Source: Bacillus kexueae (GTDB lineage: Bacteria; Bacillota; Bacilli; Bacillales; Aeribacillaceae). Taken from it: 64,000 nucleotides of DNA. Location: assembly GCF_022809095.1 (NCBI RefSeq), contig NZ_JALAZE010000001.1:775719-839718 (forward strand), written 5' to 3'. Shown piece by piece: positions 24,792-34,064 of the stretch. The notes under the pieces were generated by a model. The model did no database searches and was not told where the DNA came from. It worked only from the letters and a program-made list of their open reading frames with translations. The first letter of the stretch is position 1, and each line of letters starts with the position of its first letter. The translations under genes were made by a program, and so were the position numbers.

Positions 24792-26036
24792 TTAATCCTC
24801 TTTCGTCAGCTGCATCGCTTTTTTTATGTCTTTAAATGACGATGTCTTGCCGTATAATAGCACACCGCCCTTGTATACTTTTGCACCGAACCATGTGAAT
24901 AAAAGGATTGTGCCAATTAACAGAGCAATCGAAAGGGCAATTTCCCACGCTGGGACGTGCACCATTCCGACGCGTAAAAACATGATCATCGGAGTGAAAA
25001 ATGGAATAAACGATGTGATTTTTATAAACGATGCTTCTGGCGTTGATAGACCGAACATCGCAATCATAAAAGCGGCGACGATCACAAATGTAAGTGGTGT
25101 AATCAATTGCTGCACATCTTCTATTTTCGAAACGAGTGATCCTAAAAATGCGGCTAATGTTGAATAAAGGAAATAGCCTAGTACAAAGAAGATGATGGCA
25201 TAAACAAAGGTTTGGATTGGCACTTCATTAAATTGTAAAAAGCCTCCGATCCCAATTCCATTTTCACTGTTTAGCTTCATCGACGTAAAACCAACGGATG
25301 CGATGAGTAAGAACTGTGTCAAGCTTAATAAGGCAATTCCGAAGATTTTCGCAAACATTTGTTGAATGGGTGACATGCTTGAAACGAGAATTTCCATTAT
25401 GCGCGAAGATTTTTCGTTCGCGACTTCCATCGCAATCATGTTGGCGTACAGGATGACCGCAAAATAAATGACAAATAACAACACATAAACAAGACCTCTT
25501 GCTTGGTTTAACTCTTCTTCTGATTTTGCGGTGTCAAGTAAAGCCACTTTTTCAATTTCAACTGGCGCATACAACTGTTGAAGCTTGGCAGCATCAATTC
25601 CTAATTGTTGCGTACCAATAGCGAGTTTCATTTGTTGAAGCGATTGTTCAATCGCCTGTTGAATATCCGATTCTGTCATCGATTTCGAATAATAAGACGC
25701 CGTTGGCAACCCTTCTTCGTCGACATTTAGGATAAGATAGCCGTTAATCTCATCTTGAAGAACGTCTTCCTCAAGCTCCCCTTCTCCTTTGTCACTCTGT
25801 TTCACGTCTATGCCTTCAAAAATGGACATTTGTTGTTCAAAGAAAGGATACAGCTGATTCGATTCATCAATGACGACTATTTCTTTTGTTTCATCGCTAT
25901 CAAATAATGAAATGATACGTTCAAGATTTGATAAACCTACAATAAAAAGCAAGGTTATGACCGTTGAAATGATAAACGATTTACTTTTCAGTTTCGAAAA
26001 GTATGTATGGCCGAGCATAATCCAAAACTTATTCAT
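24792..26036 (-). CDS. yhaP: ABC-2 type transporter permease YhaP
   Basis: Permease with one N-terminal helix (about 20-40), a large extracytoplasmic domain (about 45-170) and a C-terminal bundle of five or six helices, the NatB/YhaP architecture. GTG at 26045 is possible, but GGTAGGTG is placed for the ATG at 26036 (414 residues). It overlaps the yhaQ stop by 8 bp. B. subtilis YhaP is about the same length and pairs with YhaQ. NatAB, a related pair, exports sodium; the substrate here is unknown. Confidence 0.84.
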   Translation of the reverse strand: MNKFWIMLGHTYFSKLKSKSFIISTVITLLFIVGLSNLERIISLFDSDETKEIVVIDESNQLYPFFEQQMSIFEGIDVKQSDKGEGELEEDVLQDEINGYLILNVDEEGLPTASYYSKSMTESDIQQAIEQSLQQMKLAIGTQQLGIDAAKLQQLYAPVEIEKVALLDTAKSEEELNQARGLVYVLLFVIYFAVILYANMIAMEVANEKSSRIMEILVSSMSPIQQMFAKIFGIALLSLTQFLLIASVGFTSMKLNSENGIGIGGFLQFNEVPIQTFVYAIIFFVLGYFLYSTLAAFLGSLVSKIEDVQQLITPLTFVIVAAFMIAMFGLSTPEASFIKITSFIPFFTPMIMFLRVGMVHVPAWEIALSIALLIGTILLFTWFGAKVYKGGVLLYGKTSSFKDIKKAMQLTKED

Positions 26037-26928
26037 ATGAGGCACCTACCTTTTCAATGAAGATATCATTAAGCGATGGTTCTTCGAGTGAAAATTTTCG
26101 GATAAACCCTCTTCCATTAAGCGCCTCAAAGATTGATTGTGAAATGTCCTCCCGTTCAATTTGAAGCTCAATTCCTGCTGGTGTTTTCTTCGATTTTGTC
26201 ACACCAGGGAGTTCAGCTAAATAGCCAACATCGAAATCGGCGTGAACTGTCACATTTTTCTTTCCAAATGAACGTTTGATCTCTTTTAACGAGCCGTGAA
26301 CGACCGGCTGCCCTTTATGCATGATACATAAATATTGGCAGAGCTCTTCTACATGCTCCATCCGGTGACTGGAGAAAACAATAGACGTTCCTTTTTCTTT
26401 TAATTCAATAACCGCTTCTTTTAACAATTCAACGTTAACAGGATCCAGTCCACTGAATGGCTCATCTAAAATGAGCAACTTTGGCTTATGAAGGACCGCG
26501 GTTATAAACTGAATTTTTTGTTGGTTCCCTTTTGATAGCTCCTCAACTTTCTTGTTCGCGTACTCAGGTACTTTAAACCGCTCAAGCCAATACTCCATCT
26601 CTCTTTGGATTGTTTGTTTATCCATTCCTTTTAATCGTCCTAAATAAATAAGTTGATCTTTCACTTTCAACTTCGGGTAAAGCCCTCTTTCTTCCGGCAA
26701 ATACCCGATTTGTTCGCTATTACTGTAATTAATAGCCTTTCCACCCCACGTAATACGACCAGATGTAGGTGACAGCAACCCTAATATCATTCGGAAAGTG
26801 GTAGTCTTTCCGGCACCGTTTGCCCCTAAAAACCCGAAGATTTCATTCTTTGGAATTTCAATGGACAAATTGTTGACCGCTGTAAAATCGCCAAAATTCT
26901 TCGTAACCTGTTCAAGTTTAACAGTCAT
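26029..26928 (-). CDS. yhaQ: ABC transporter ATP-binding protein YhaQ
   Basis: 299-residue ATPase: Walker A GANGAGKTT, signature LSKGNQQKI, Walker B LLILDEPFSGLD, and a C-terminal domain of about 80 residues typical of NatA-like ATPases. It forms an exporter with YhaP, which follows with overlapping ends. The gene is divergent from yhzD. Confidence 0.86.
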   Translation of the reverse strand: MTVKLEQVTKNFGDFTAVNNLSIEIPKNEIFGFLGANGAGKTTTFRMILGLLSPTSGRITWGGKAINYSNSEQIGYLPEERGLYPKLKVKDQLIYLGRLKGMDKQTIQREMEYWLERFKVPEYANKKVEELSKGNQQKIQFITAVLHKPKLLILDEPFSGLDPVNVELLKEAVIELKEKGTSIVFSSHRMEHVEELCQYLCIMHKGQPVVHGSLKEIKRSFGKKNVTVHADFDVGYLAELPGVTKSKKTPAGIELQIEREDISQSIFEALNGRGFIRKFSLEEPSLNDIFIEKVGASYE

Positions 26929-27039
26929 TTTGTTCCTCCTCTCAATATGGTATTACGTTTTATGTTAGCAAGATGTTTCAAGAAAGCAGGATTTTCCGAA
27001 CAAATATTGAAATACTAAAGTGGGGAAGGAGGATAACAT

Positions 27040-27225
27040 ATGGCAACTTATACATTAACGGTCTTTAGCAAATCAGGGGAAACCTTGCTTGATGAAACAT
27101 TTGAAGCAGCAAATGAACAAGAAGCTAAAAAAATTGGCACGGAAAAACTACGTGAGCACAACTATTTAGAAACGACGCACCGTTGTACATCTTCTGCTGG
27201 TAAGCTCATATTATTTCACCGTTAA
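27040..27225 (+). CDS. yhzD: YhzD-like small protein
   Basis: 61 residues beginning MATYTLTVFSKSGETLLDETF and containing EANEQEAKKIGTEKL and a terminal HRCTSSAGKLILFHR. Size, sequence style and place beside the yhaQ/yhaR genes fit the YhzD family of unknown function. A GGAAGGAGG ribosome site and a strong terminator make it a single-gene unit. Confidence 0.72.
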   Translation: MATYTLTVFSKSGETLLDETFEAANEQEAKKIGTEKLREHNYLETTHRCTSSAGKLILFHR

Positions 27226-27227
27226 AC

Positions 27228-27263
27228 ACCCATCAGCGGTCTCCGCTGACGGGTGTTTTTAAT
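27228..27263 (+). terminator. yhzD terminator
   Basis: Stem ACACCCATCAGCG / CGCTGACGGGTGT (one mismatch) followed by TTTTT. Confidence 0.88.
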
Positions 27264-27276
27264 TTGGTTTTCACGC

Positions 27277-28059
27277 TTATTTCCCACTAAATTCCGGCTT
27301 TCTTTTTTCTAAAAACGCTTGAATTCCTTCACGATGATCAGCGGACATCCGCATTTCCTCTTGGAATGCCGCTTCTAATTGTAGCGTTTGTTTTAACGTC
27401 GATTCATTCGCTGCTTTGAGAACTTTTTTCGTTGCAATCATCGCTTTTAATGGACGCTTCGAAAGCGTTTCTTTCACCAATTCAATTTTCTCTTCTACTG
27501 ATTGTTGGAACGTTCCATCAATGAGACCCATTTTCTCCGCTTCAGCCGCTTTATATGTCTTCCCTTCCCAAATGACTTGCTTCGCTTTCACTTCCCCTAA
27601 TCGCTGTGCCATGAAGTAGTGACCACCGCCGTCAGGGATGAGACCAATATTAATGAAATTCATCGCTACTTTCGCTTCTTCGTGTGCATACACGACATCA
27701 GAAGCTAAGGCAAAGCTTAAGCCAAGTCCCGCAGCCGCCCCATGAATCACACTTACCGTCACGGCTGGCAATTGGGATAAGCGCACCGTCATTTCCTCAA
27801 TTAGACCCATGATATACGAAAAACCTTCGTTGTGATCAGATTGGAGCATCGTTTTGATGTCGCCACCTGCCGAAAACGCACGGCCAGCTCCCGAGATAAA
27901 GACCATCGGTACGCCTGAATTTTCAATAATCGATAGCGCTTGATTGATTTCCTTCAACATTTGTTCATCCATCGCATTCATCGACTCTGGACGATGAAAC
28001 TGTAAATGCGCATGCTTTTCATCCATAAATAAATGTAACGTTTGAAAATTTTCTCCCAT
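27277..28059 (-). CDS. yhaR: Enoyl-CoA hydratase/isomerase family protein YhaR
   Basis: 260 residues of the crotonase fold. The oxyanion-hole and active-site segments read SGAGRAFSAGGDIK and HGAAAGLGLSFALASDVV; GLIPDGGGHYFMAQRLG follows. One family glutamate is replaced by D in the PDGGG loop, a pattern also seen in PaaG/isomerase-like members, so the exact reaction is uncertain. The ATG at 28059 has AAGGGGGAA upstream; an ATG 18 codons earlier is rejected. Position next to yhaPQ supports the name. Confidence 0.82.
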   Translation of the reverse strand: MGENFQTLHLFMDEKHAHLQFHRPESMNAMDEQMLKEINQALSIIENSGVPMVFISGAGRAFSAGGDIKTMLQSDHNEGFSYIMGLIEEMTVRLSQLPAVTVSVIHGAAAGLGLSFALASDVVYAHEEAKVAMNFINIGLIPDGGGHYFMAQRLGEVKAKQVIWEGKTYKAAEAEKMGLIDGTFQQSVEEKIELVKETLSKRPLKAMIATKKVLKAANESTLKQTLQLEAAFQEEMRMSADHREGIQAFLEKRKPEFSGK

Positions 28060-28249
28060 AGTGATTCCCCCTTCTTCTTCATTACACGTATAAATTCTGA
28101 ATTTACCATTCATTATCCTTCTAAGAAGGCTGAAAAAATGAATGGATATTCATTTTATTATAAAAAAACAAGCTGTATGCGTTGTCTGAAAGAGATTGAC
28201 AAAGGGGTATAATAATGTAATAGAGACAACTATAAAGAAGGGGACTGCT

Positions 28250-29290
28250 ATGAGAAAATGGAATTTCGTTGGAGGTAGAGTTTTAAAAACAGGAATTGCC
28301 GTACTCATTACGGTTTTTATTTGCCAACATTTTAACTTGCCGACAATCTTTGCGGTCATTACTGCGATTGTAACCATTGAACCGACGGCCCACGATTCGA
28401 TTAAAAAAGGCATCATCCGCTTTCCTGCTTCCACCATCGGCTCAGCTTATGCCATGACCTTTACCTATTTACTCGATCATTCCCCACTTTCATACGCTTT
28501 ATCGGCCATGTTCACGATTGTAACATGTCAAAAACTGCGCCTTGAAGCGGGTACGCTCGTTGCCACCATTACGGCTGTCGCGATGATTCCCGTTACAGAC
28601 GACCATTATCTTTATGCCTTTTTTACAAGATTAATGACTACGTCTGTTGGCATTATCGTTTCTACTTTCGTCAATTTCTTCTTAATCCCACCGAACTATT
28701 CAAAAACGGTATCGAAGCAAATCCATACGTTGTTTATGGAAGTAGCGGATTTATTAGACCATCGCCTCCAAGAGTGGCTTGGCGATCATTCCAAACAAAA
28801 AGCGACCTTACGTGCGTTTGAACGTCTAACGGAAGACTTAAAAAAGACATACACTCTCATGAACTACCAACAACAAGACTGGAAATATCACAAACATACA
28901 AAAGAAGAAATGCGGACCTTTCATTATAATCAAAAGAAGCTGACGATATTACAACAGATTCATTACCATTTAGGTAATTTATTGTACGCACCCGTTGACC
29001 GCCATGAATGGTCCAACGAAGAGCGTATCTTAATTCAACAAACCATCGAATCCATTGCAACTATTTTAAAAGACCATTGTCACTCCATTTCAACGGAGCA
29101 TTATGCACTCATAGAAAAACTGGATAGCCATTTTTGGACGTACAAACATGATTTATCAAATGTGAAACCAGCCAAATACCATCATCACTTTCATCCAAAA
29201 TGTGTGGTCCTATTCGAGCTTCTTTCCATTCACGATATGATTGAAGAGCTAAAACCGATTTGCTCAAAATCAAGGAATGTGACGATGTAA
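28250..29290 (+). CDS. Aromatic acid exporter family (ArAE/DUF939) protein
   Basis: 346 residues: four to six N-terminal helices (about 5-150: FAVITAIVTIEPTAHDSIKKG is the family signature) and a cytosolic helical C-terminal half rich in His, Glu and Lys. Related B. subtilis proteins include YqjA. Members are thought to export aromatic carboxylates or related anions. Start at 28250 after GAAGGGGA; an earlier in-frame ATG overlaps the likely promoter. Convergent with hemZ. Confidence 0.74.
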   Translation: MRKWNFVGGRVLKTGIAVLITVFICQHFNLPTIFAVITAIVTIEPTAHDSIKKGIIRFPASTIGSAYAMTFTYLLDHSPLSYALSAMFTIVTCQKLRLEAGTLVATITAVAMIPVTDDHYLYAFFTRLMTTSVGIIVSTFVNFFLIPPNYSKTVSKQIHTLFMEVADLLDHRLQEWLGDHSKQKATLRAFERLTEDLKKTYTLMNYQQQDWKYHKHTKEEMRTFHYNQKKLTILQQIHYHLGNLLYAPVDRHEWSNEERILIQQTIESIATILKDHCHSISTEHYALIEKLDSHFWTYKHDLSNVKPAKYHHHFHPKCVVLFELLSIHDMIEELKPICSKSRNVTM

Positions 29291-29314
29291 TACAGACTGT
29301 TCAGATCCCATAGA

Positions 29315-29344
29315 AAAAGCCTCCAACATTCATTGGAGGCTTAT
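29315..29344. terminator. Shared terminator of the exporter gene and hemZ
   Basis: Perfect stem AAGCCTCCAA / TTGGAGGCTT with a CATTCA loop; the minus-strand side has TTTTTC for hemZ. Confidence 0.8.
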
Positions 29345-29350
29345 CTGCAC

Positions 29351-30844
29351 TTATTGAAATAGTTCGTCTAAAATTTTTAATTTTTCTTTCGTATAATGTT
29401 CAAAGCCGTCATTGTACGATTTTGGATCTTTCGGGTTAGCAAAGTGTGTAATCTTTCCTGTTTTCGGATGAATGAACTTACTAGAAGCTCCGCAGCCTAG
29501 CCCGATGATGGTTTGTTGCTCTTCCATAATCATAATATTGTAAATGCTGTCTTGACCTTCTCTTGCATAGCCGACGTTTTCAAGGTTTCCTAGAATGTTT
29601 TTCATTCGATACAAGTAGTAAGGTTCATAGCCATGTTCATCCGTCCATTTTACCGCGTTATCCATCATTTGTTCGATTTCTTCTCGGCTTGCTACTTTAT
29701 ACTTTTCTTTGTTTCTTGTCATTTCAGAAGCACGTTTAAAGGATAATGTATGAACTGTTAACGATTCGGGCATTAGTTTTTCCGTTTCAGAAAGGGTGTA
29801 ATTAAATTCTTCAACCCCTTCACCAGGTAGCCCGATAATTAAGTCCATATTAATGTTGTTCATTCCCATTTCCCGTGCTAAATGGAACTTTTCGATCGTC
29901 TCGTCAACCGTATGATGACGACCAATTGCTTTTAATGTTTCTTGAATATACGATTGTGGGTTAATGCTAATTCGGTCTATGTTCCACTTGTTTAACACGT
30001 CTAATTTTTCTGGCGTAATCGTATCAGGGCGACCAGCTTCAACCGTAATCTCTCGAATGTTTTTCACATCCGGGAATGATTCGTACATTTCTTCATATAA
30101 TAGGTCCATTTCTTCTGCTGTAATACTTGTCGGTGTTCCACCACCGTAGTATACGGTCGTAATTTTGATTCCCTTCTCTTTCAGCCATTTCCCCACTTCA
30201 CGCATTTCATAATGCAATCCACCTAAAAACGAGTCAACCTTCCCTTGCTTTCCGTTTATGGCATACGCAGGGAACGTGCAATAAGCACATTTTGTTGGAC
30301 AAAACGGAATTCCGATGTAAATGCTCACTTCATTTTGAAGAGAATATAGATCCGGAACGACACTTAATTGGCGGTCGACAATCCGTTCCATCAACTCAAT
30401 CTTTTCATCCGTAATTAAATAATCTTCCTTTAATTGACGATAGATTTCTTCCTTCGCTACGCCTTCTTGCATTTTTTTGTGGAACAATTTCGTCGGGCGC
30501 ACTCCCGTTAAAATCCCCCACTTTTGAATAACACCTGTATATTGTTGCATAACGGACAAATACACGTGCGATAACGCATTTTTCACTTGTTTAAACCGCT
30601 CTTTTTCCGATTCAAATGACGCCAAATCTTTACGATGCTCAGCCGTATACACGTTCTCGCCAGCAACGAGATTACCCGTCACATGAACCGTATCGTTCTC
30701 TTCTAGAATGTTAAACGATACAACAAGATCCGCCGATTCCACTCGTTCGAATGAAACTTCTGGCTCTTCATAAAACAAATTTGAAATCAACTGAATAGGA
30801 CGATAAAATCGCTCATCTTGAATATGATCTATTTGAATACGCAT
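29351..30844 (-). CDS. hemZ: Oxygen-independent coproporphyrinogen III oxidase HemZ
   Basis: 497-residue radical SAM protein; B. subtilis HemZ has 501. The cluster motif is CPTKCAYCTFP (CxxxCxxC) at about 177-187, followed by YYGGGTPTS and the ENITVEAGRPDT-type region. It has the family's extra N-terminal domain of about 160 residues. It belongs to the anaerobic coproporphyrinogen-oxidase group, though HemZ-type proteins may have other roles. An AAAGGTGA ribosome site precedes the ATG. Confidence 0.9.
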   Translation of the reverse strand: MRIQIDHIQDERFYRPIQLISNLFYEEPEVSFERVESADLVVSFNILEENDTVHVTGNLVAGENVYTAEHRKDLASFESEKERFKQVKNALSHVYLSVMQQYTGVIQKWGILTGVRPTKLFHKKMQEGVAKEEIYRQLKEDYLITDEKIELMERIVDRQLSVVPDLYSLQNEVSIYIGIPFCPTKCAYCTFPAYAINGKQGKVDSFLGGLHYEMREVGKWLKEKGIKITTVYYGGGTPTSITAEEMDLLYEEMYESFPDVKNIREITVEAGRPDTITPEKLDVLNKWNIDRISINPQSYIQETLKAIGRHHTVDETIEKFHLAREMGMNNINMDLIIGLPGEGVEEFNYTLSETEKLMPESLTVHTLSFKRASEMTRNKEKYKVASREEIEQMMDNAVKWTDEHGYEPYYLYRMKNILGNLENVGYAREGQDSIYNIMIMEEQQTIIGLGCGASSKFIHPKTGKITHFANPKDPKSYNDGFEHYTKEKLKILDELFQ

Positions 30845-31019
30845 GTAATCACCTTTATGAATAAAATCAAAACTCCTTTTAGTGTACAGAAGTGGTGACG
30901 TTTAAGTCAACAGAAGAATGTTTCCTTTAAGGGAATGGAAGGGGTGGGGGGAATTGAAAAGGTAGGAACTAATCCTATTAGAACAAACCACGTTGGCATT
31001 AGCTTCGAAATTTTGGAAA

Positions 31020-31484
31020 CTAGAAATAATAAACGGTTTGAAAAAGAGAAGCGTCATAAACCCAGAACGATATGGTGCATCCTATTAATATCCACTTTAT
31101 TGATGTCCCGAAAAGAAGCAGAGTCGCTCCGCTAAATAGTAGCCCAATCAGTACCGAAAGCACCACCCATCCGAAAGCTTCTTTGGCTACTTTATATAAA
31201 ATCCGTTGATGTGTCCATCCGATCGTATGGTACATATTTAGTTCTGACTTTCTTTCAGTTAATAAACAATTCATACATTCACTAATGGCATTGGATGCTA
31301 AAATGAATGTTGAGATAAGAAGAGCAAGATTAATACCGAAAGTCAAATCTACCCCATAGTCTCCTAAAGACGTCATACGACTTTCTTCCATCATCGCCCC
31401 TATGTTGGAGACTTGTATTCCAACTAACATGGCACATACAAATAATACGAGCATTGCAGGAAGAATAAGTGAACGATAATACAA
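31020..31484 (-). pseudogene. FtsX-like ABC permease remnant
   Basis: A 154-codon frame encodes three hydrophobic segments and TERKSELNMYHTIGWTHQRI, the characteristic loop of FtsX/MacB-type permease C-terminal domains. No ribosome site precedes it, the N-terminal half and periplasmic domain are missing, and the expected last helix is broken off (the frame ends in QTVYYF). No partner ATPase gene lies nearby. It is read as a decayed 3' fragment rather than a working gene. Confidence 0.6.
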
Positions 31485-31544
31485 TATTTACATTTATTGA
31501 AAAAAATTGAAATTATTATTACATTATCTCGGAGGTAAGATATA

Positions 31545-31868
31545 ATGGGGAGATTGAAAAAGAAACACGTGAAGGTCTTAGCTAATAACTGGTCGTATAG
31601 AGTTACTTTGGTTGGCCTCGTTCTTTTCATACTCTGGAATTTTGTTGTCGCTGATTATAGTAATACAACTCGGATATATTATCTAATTCCAGTCCTTGTC
31701 GCATCATTTATTTTGGCAGTGATTGGAATACCGTTAGATAAGAAAAACGATAAAAAATTAGTCATCCAAAGCACCATTACGCTAATCTTGTCTGCCATCA
31801 TGATTTCTCTATTAGGATATATTTATATATCTCCTGTTCTATTCCCTTTCGGAATTCCGCCACGATAA
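31545..31868 (+). CDS. Small three-TM membrane protein, 107 aa
   Basis: Basic N-terminus (MGRLKKKHVKVLANN) and three hydrophobic helices (VTLVGLVLFILWNFVVA, YLIPVLVASFILAVIGI, TITLILSAIMISLLGYIYI). A TCGGAGGTAAG ribosome site is well placed. Family not recognised. The short minus-strand lipoprotein gene begins two bases after its stop codon, convergent. Confidence 0.6.
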   Translation: MGRLKKKHVKVLANNWSYRVTLVGLVLFILWNFVVADYSNTTRIYYLIPVLVASFILAVIGIPLDKKNDKKLVIQSTITLILSAIMISLLGYIYISPVLFPFGIPPR

Positions 31869-31870
31869 TA

Positions 31871-31984
31871 TTATTCGTCTAAAACACAAATAGAGCTTTG
31901 GTCAGGATGAAAAGGTTCTCCCTTCTTTGAACAACCAACTAATAGGAATAAGAACGGCATAATTAGTATGAATAACTTCTGCAC
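31871..31984 (-). CDS. Very small lipoprotein, 37 aa
   Basis: Read directly from the sequence: MQKLFILIMPFLFLLVGCSK followed by a 17-residue polar tail ending in DE. Lipobox LVGC gives a mature peptide of only about 20 residues. The GTG at 31984 is eight bases after AGAAGGGAG; an ATG two codons earlier (31990) is the alternative. No family is recognised. The clean signal peptide and ribosome site argue for a real gene. Confidence 0.55.
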   Translation of the reverse strand: MQKLFILIMPFLFLLVGCSKKGEPFHPDQSSICVLDE

Positions 31985-32030
31985 AACCATTACTCCCTTC
32001 TGATTTTTCCAGAATTTTGTAAAAATAATT

Positions 32031-32067
32031 GAAAAAGAGACACCACCAAGATTCGATGGTATCTCTT
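32031..32067 (-). terminator. yhaX terminator
   Basis: Minus-strand stem AGAGATACCA / TGGTGTCTCT with TTTTTC tail, 15 bp after the yhaX stop codon. Confidence 0.7.
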
Positions 32068-32081
32068 CCCCCGATTGGACC

Positions 32082-32942
32082 TTATTTTTTTATCCGCTCC
32101 AAAAATTGAATACGTTGTTGTTTTCGGAAGTGTTCTTTTACCATGTAAGCTACGCCTTGCTCGTCGTTGCTTCTTGTGATCCAGTCTGCTTTTCGCTTCA
32201 CTTCAAATGGTGAGTTCCCCATGGCAACGCCTAAGCCTGCTTCTTCAATCATTTCCATGTCGTCAAGCTCGCTTCCGATGACGACCATTTCTTCTTTCTT
32301 TATGTTTAAGTGATTGCCTAAAGCGAGTAAGCTTGTGGCTTTCGATACACCTTTTGGCAAGACTTCGAGTTTTGCGTCATTTACCTTGATAACTTCTACT
32401 TCAGGAAAATTGCTCGTCAGGAGTTGCTGGACTTCTGTTAATTCGGAAGGTTCTCCGAAGAATATATCAATTTTCGGTGCGGCTACTGGTTCATCCCGCA
32501 GCGTATCACCTAATGATTCCACAAATTGAATCGGGTAGAATAACGGATCGGCTGTATTTAATAACGTCTTACTCATTAAGTTCGTTTGGATTTTTTTCCG
32601 ATTCCCGATGGAAAAACGCTCATGAATGATGCGCACATTGCACGAAAAGTTTTCCAATACTTGAATGAGATTAAACGTACGATCTTCCGGAATTCTTCGG
32701 ACAAATAACGGCTGATCTAACTGATTCGCAATAAATGCTCCACTATGAGTGATAAGATACGAATCTAATTTTAACGCCTTTGCTAACTTTTTAGCGGATT
32801 GAAAATGTCGATTCGTTACGAGGGTAACATAAACTTCTTTATTTTGAACAAATTCAATCGCCTCTTTAGTTGAGCTTTGTAGGCGACCGTTCGATCTCAG
32901 TAACGTTCCGTCAATATTTAAAGCTAATAATCGATAAATCAC
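32082..32942 (-). CDS. yhaX: Cof-type HAD superfamily protein YhaX
   Basis: 286 residues with HAD fold and a Cof-type cap. Motif I reads LLALNIDGTLL, so the usual nucleophile Asp is Asn; motif II T (VTNRH) and the C-terminal GSELDDMEMIEEAGLGVAMGNS (motifs III/IV) are intact. Without the nucleophile, phosphatase activity is doubtful. The name follows synteny after hemZ and the length (B. subtilis YhaX 288). A GTG start has AAGGGGG seven bases upstream. Confidence 0.84.
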   Translation of the reverse strand: MIYRLLALNIDGTLLRSNGRLQSSTKEAIEFVQNKEVYVTLVTNRHFQSAKKLAKALKLDSYLITHSGAFIANQLDQPLFVRRIPEDRTFNLIQVLENFSCNVRIIHERFSIGNRKKIQTNLMSKTLLNTADPLFYPIQFVESLGDTLRDEPVAAPKIDIFFGEPSELTEVQQLLTSNFPEVEVIKVNDAKLEVLPKGVSKATSLLALGNHLNIKKEEMVVIGSELDDMEMIEEAGLGVAMGNSPFEVKRKADWITRSNDEQGVAYMVKEHFRKQQRIQFLERIKK

Positions 32943-33037
32943 AGTTGGTCCCCCTTCTCATGATGTCTCATGCTACTATGAGATTATGTCCTTCCTGACC
33001 GAATTAGAACCGAACTTGTTTATCGAACCATCTAAGT

Positions 33038-33955
33038 TTAATAGGCGCGCTTATGTCTATTAATCTTAAACAACGACGGCTTTACTGCACCCGTGCCGAG
33101 TAAAACCCCGATAATAATTAAAAGGAAACCAAAGATTTGGACAGGCGTAATCGTCTCTCCTAAAAACAAATACGACCCAAGTAAAGCAAAAAATGGCGTC
33201 ATATTAATGAAAATTGCCGTCTCTCCTGGCCCTAAATGTTGAATAGTATAATTGTACATACTGTGGCCAAGTGCAGTAGCAAACACGGCCGAGCTGACAA
33301 AGACCACCCAAACAAACGGTGAACCGAGACTAAACGTTTGAATACCACTTGGGTTCAATAGAAGACTTGTTATCAATAACCCACCTGAGCCAAACAAAAG
33401 CATCCACCCTGTCATGAGTCGCGGGCTCATTGTTTCTGTTCCTTTTTTAATAAAAATAAAGCTAATCGCCTGAGCCGTAATGGAAAGAAATACGAATAAA
33501 TCCCCTTTTGATATGGATGAAATGCTTCCGCTGCCATTTAAAATGATAAATGCAACGCCGACAAGACCGAATAAAATACCGGATGATTTACTAACCGTTA
33601 ACCGATCCCCTAAAAACATCGCTGCAAAGAGCGTCGTTAGTAACGGAACGAGTCCCGCAATTAAACCAGCGTTCGAAGCGGTTGTATTCGCCACCCCAAT
33701 CGCTAAAAAGAAATGATGGGCGACGACTCCGGTTATCGTTGCAACGAATACGTAGTACCCTTCTTTTTTCGTTAACCAACGGATTTCACGCCAGATGATG
33801 ACTAATGCCATGACGGTTAAACCCGCTACGAAAATCCGAAAAGCTGTAATTGCAGCTGGGTCAAACACCTCCACGATGACTTTAATCGCGATGACGTTAA
33901 ATCCCCAAAGCATCATGACAGTAAGCATTAAAGCATAAAGCTTCATTTTCGACAT
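33038..33955 (-). CDS. EamA/DMT-family transporter
   Basis: About 305 residues, ten predicted helices in two EamA repeats (first half ending near LFVFLSITAQAISFIFIKKG, second with PGETAIFINMTPFFALLGSYLFLGETIT, the family signature). Such proteins export amino acids or other metabolites; the substrate cannot be predicted. The ATG at 33955 is preferred over the first in-frame codon at 33964 from ribosome-site spacing (AGAGGACC). Not part of the B. subtilis yha cluster. Confidence 0.8.
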   Translation of the reverse strand: MSKMKLYALMLTVMMLWGFNVIAIKVIVEVFDPAAITAFRIFVAGLTVMALVIIWREIRWLTKKEGYYVFVATITGVVAHHFFLAIGVANTTASNAGLIAGLVPLLTTLFAAMFLGDRLTVSKSSGILFGLVGVAFIILNGSGSISSISKGDLFVFLSITAQAISFIFIKKGTETMSPRLMTGWMLLFGSGGLLITSLLLNPSGIQTFSLGSPFVWVVFVSSAVFATALGHSMYNYTIQHLGPGETAIFINMTPFFALLGSYLFLGETITPVQIFGFLLIIIGVLLGTGAVKPSLFKINRHKRAY

Positions 33956-34064
33956 GTGTATCACGGTCCTCTTCTATTCAATTCAATAATTACCAATTTT
34001 AACAAACGACTTCTTTTCTGTCTTTTCTTTTGCTCACCCGCTCGATTACCTTTACTACGTGACT

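Noticed and set aside
24633..24839. 68-codon plus-strand frame after the lipoprotein gene
   Set aside because: It contains the terminator hairpin and enters the convergent yhaP gene; no ribosome site.
28182..28213. Sigma-A promoter of the aromatic acid exporter gene
   Set aside because: TTGACA (28196) and TATAAT (28208) are both present but only 6 bp apart, so they cannot work together; pairing with other elements gives poor spacing.
30935..31135. 66-codon plus-strand frame opposite the FtsX remnant
   Set aside because: Unusual composition, overlaps the remnant and lacks a terminator or recognisable sequence.
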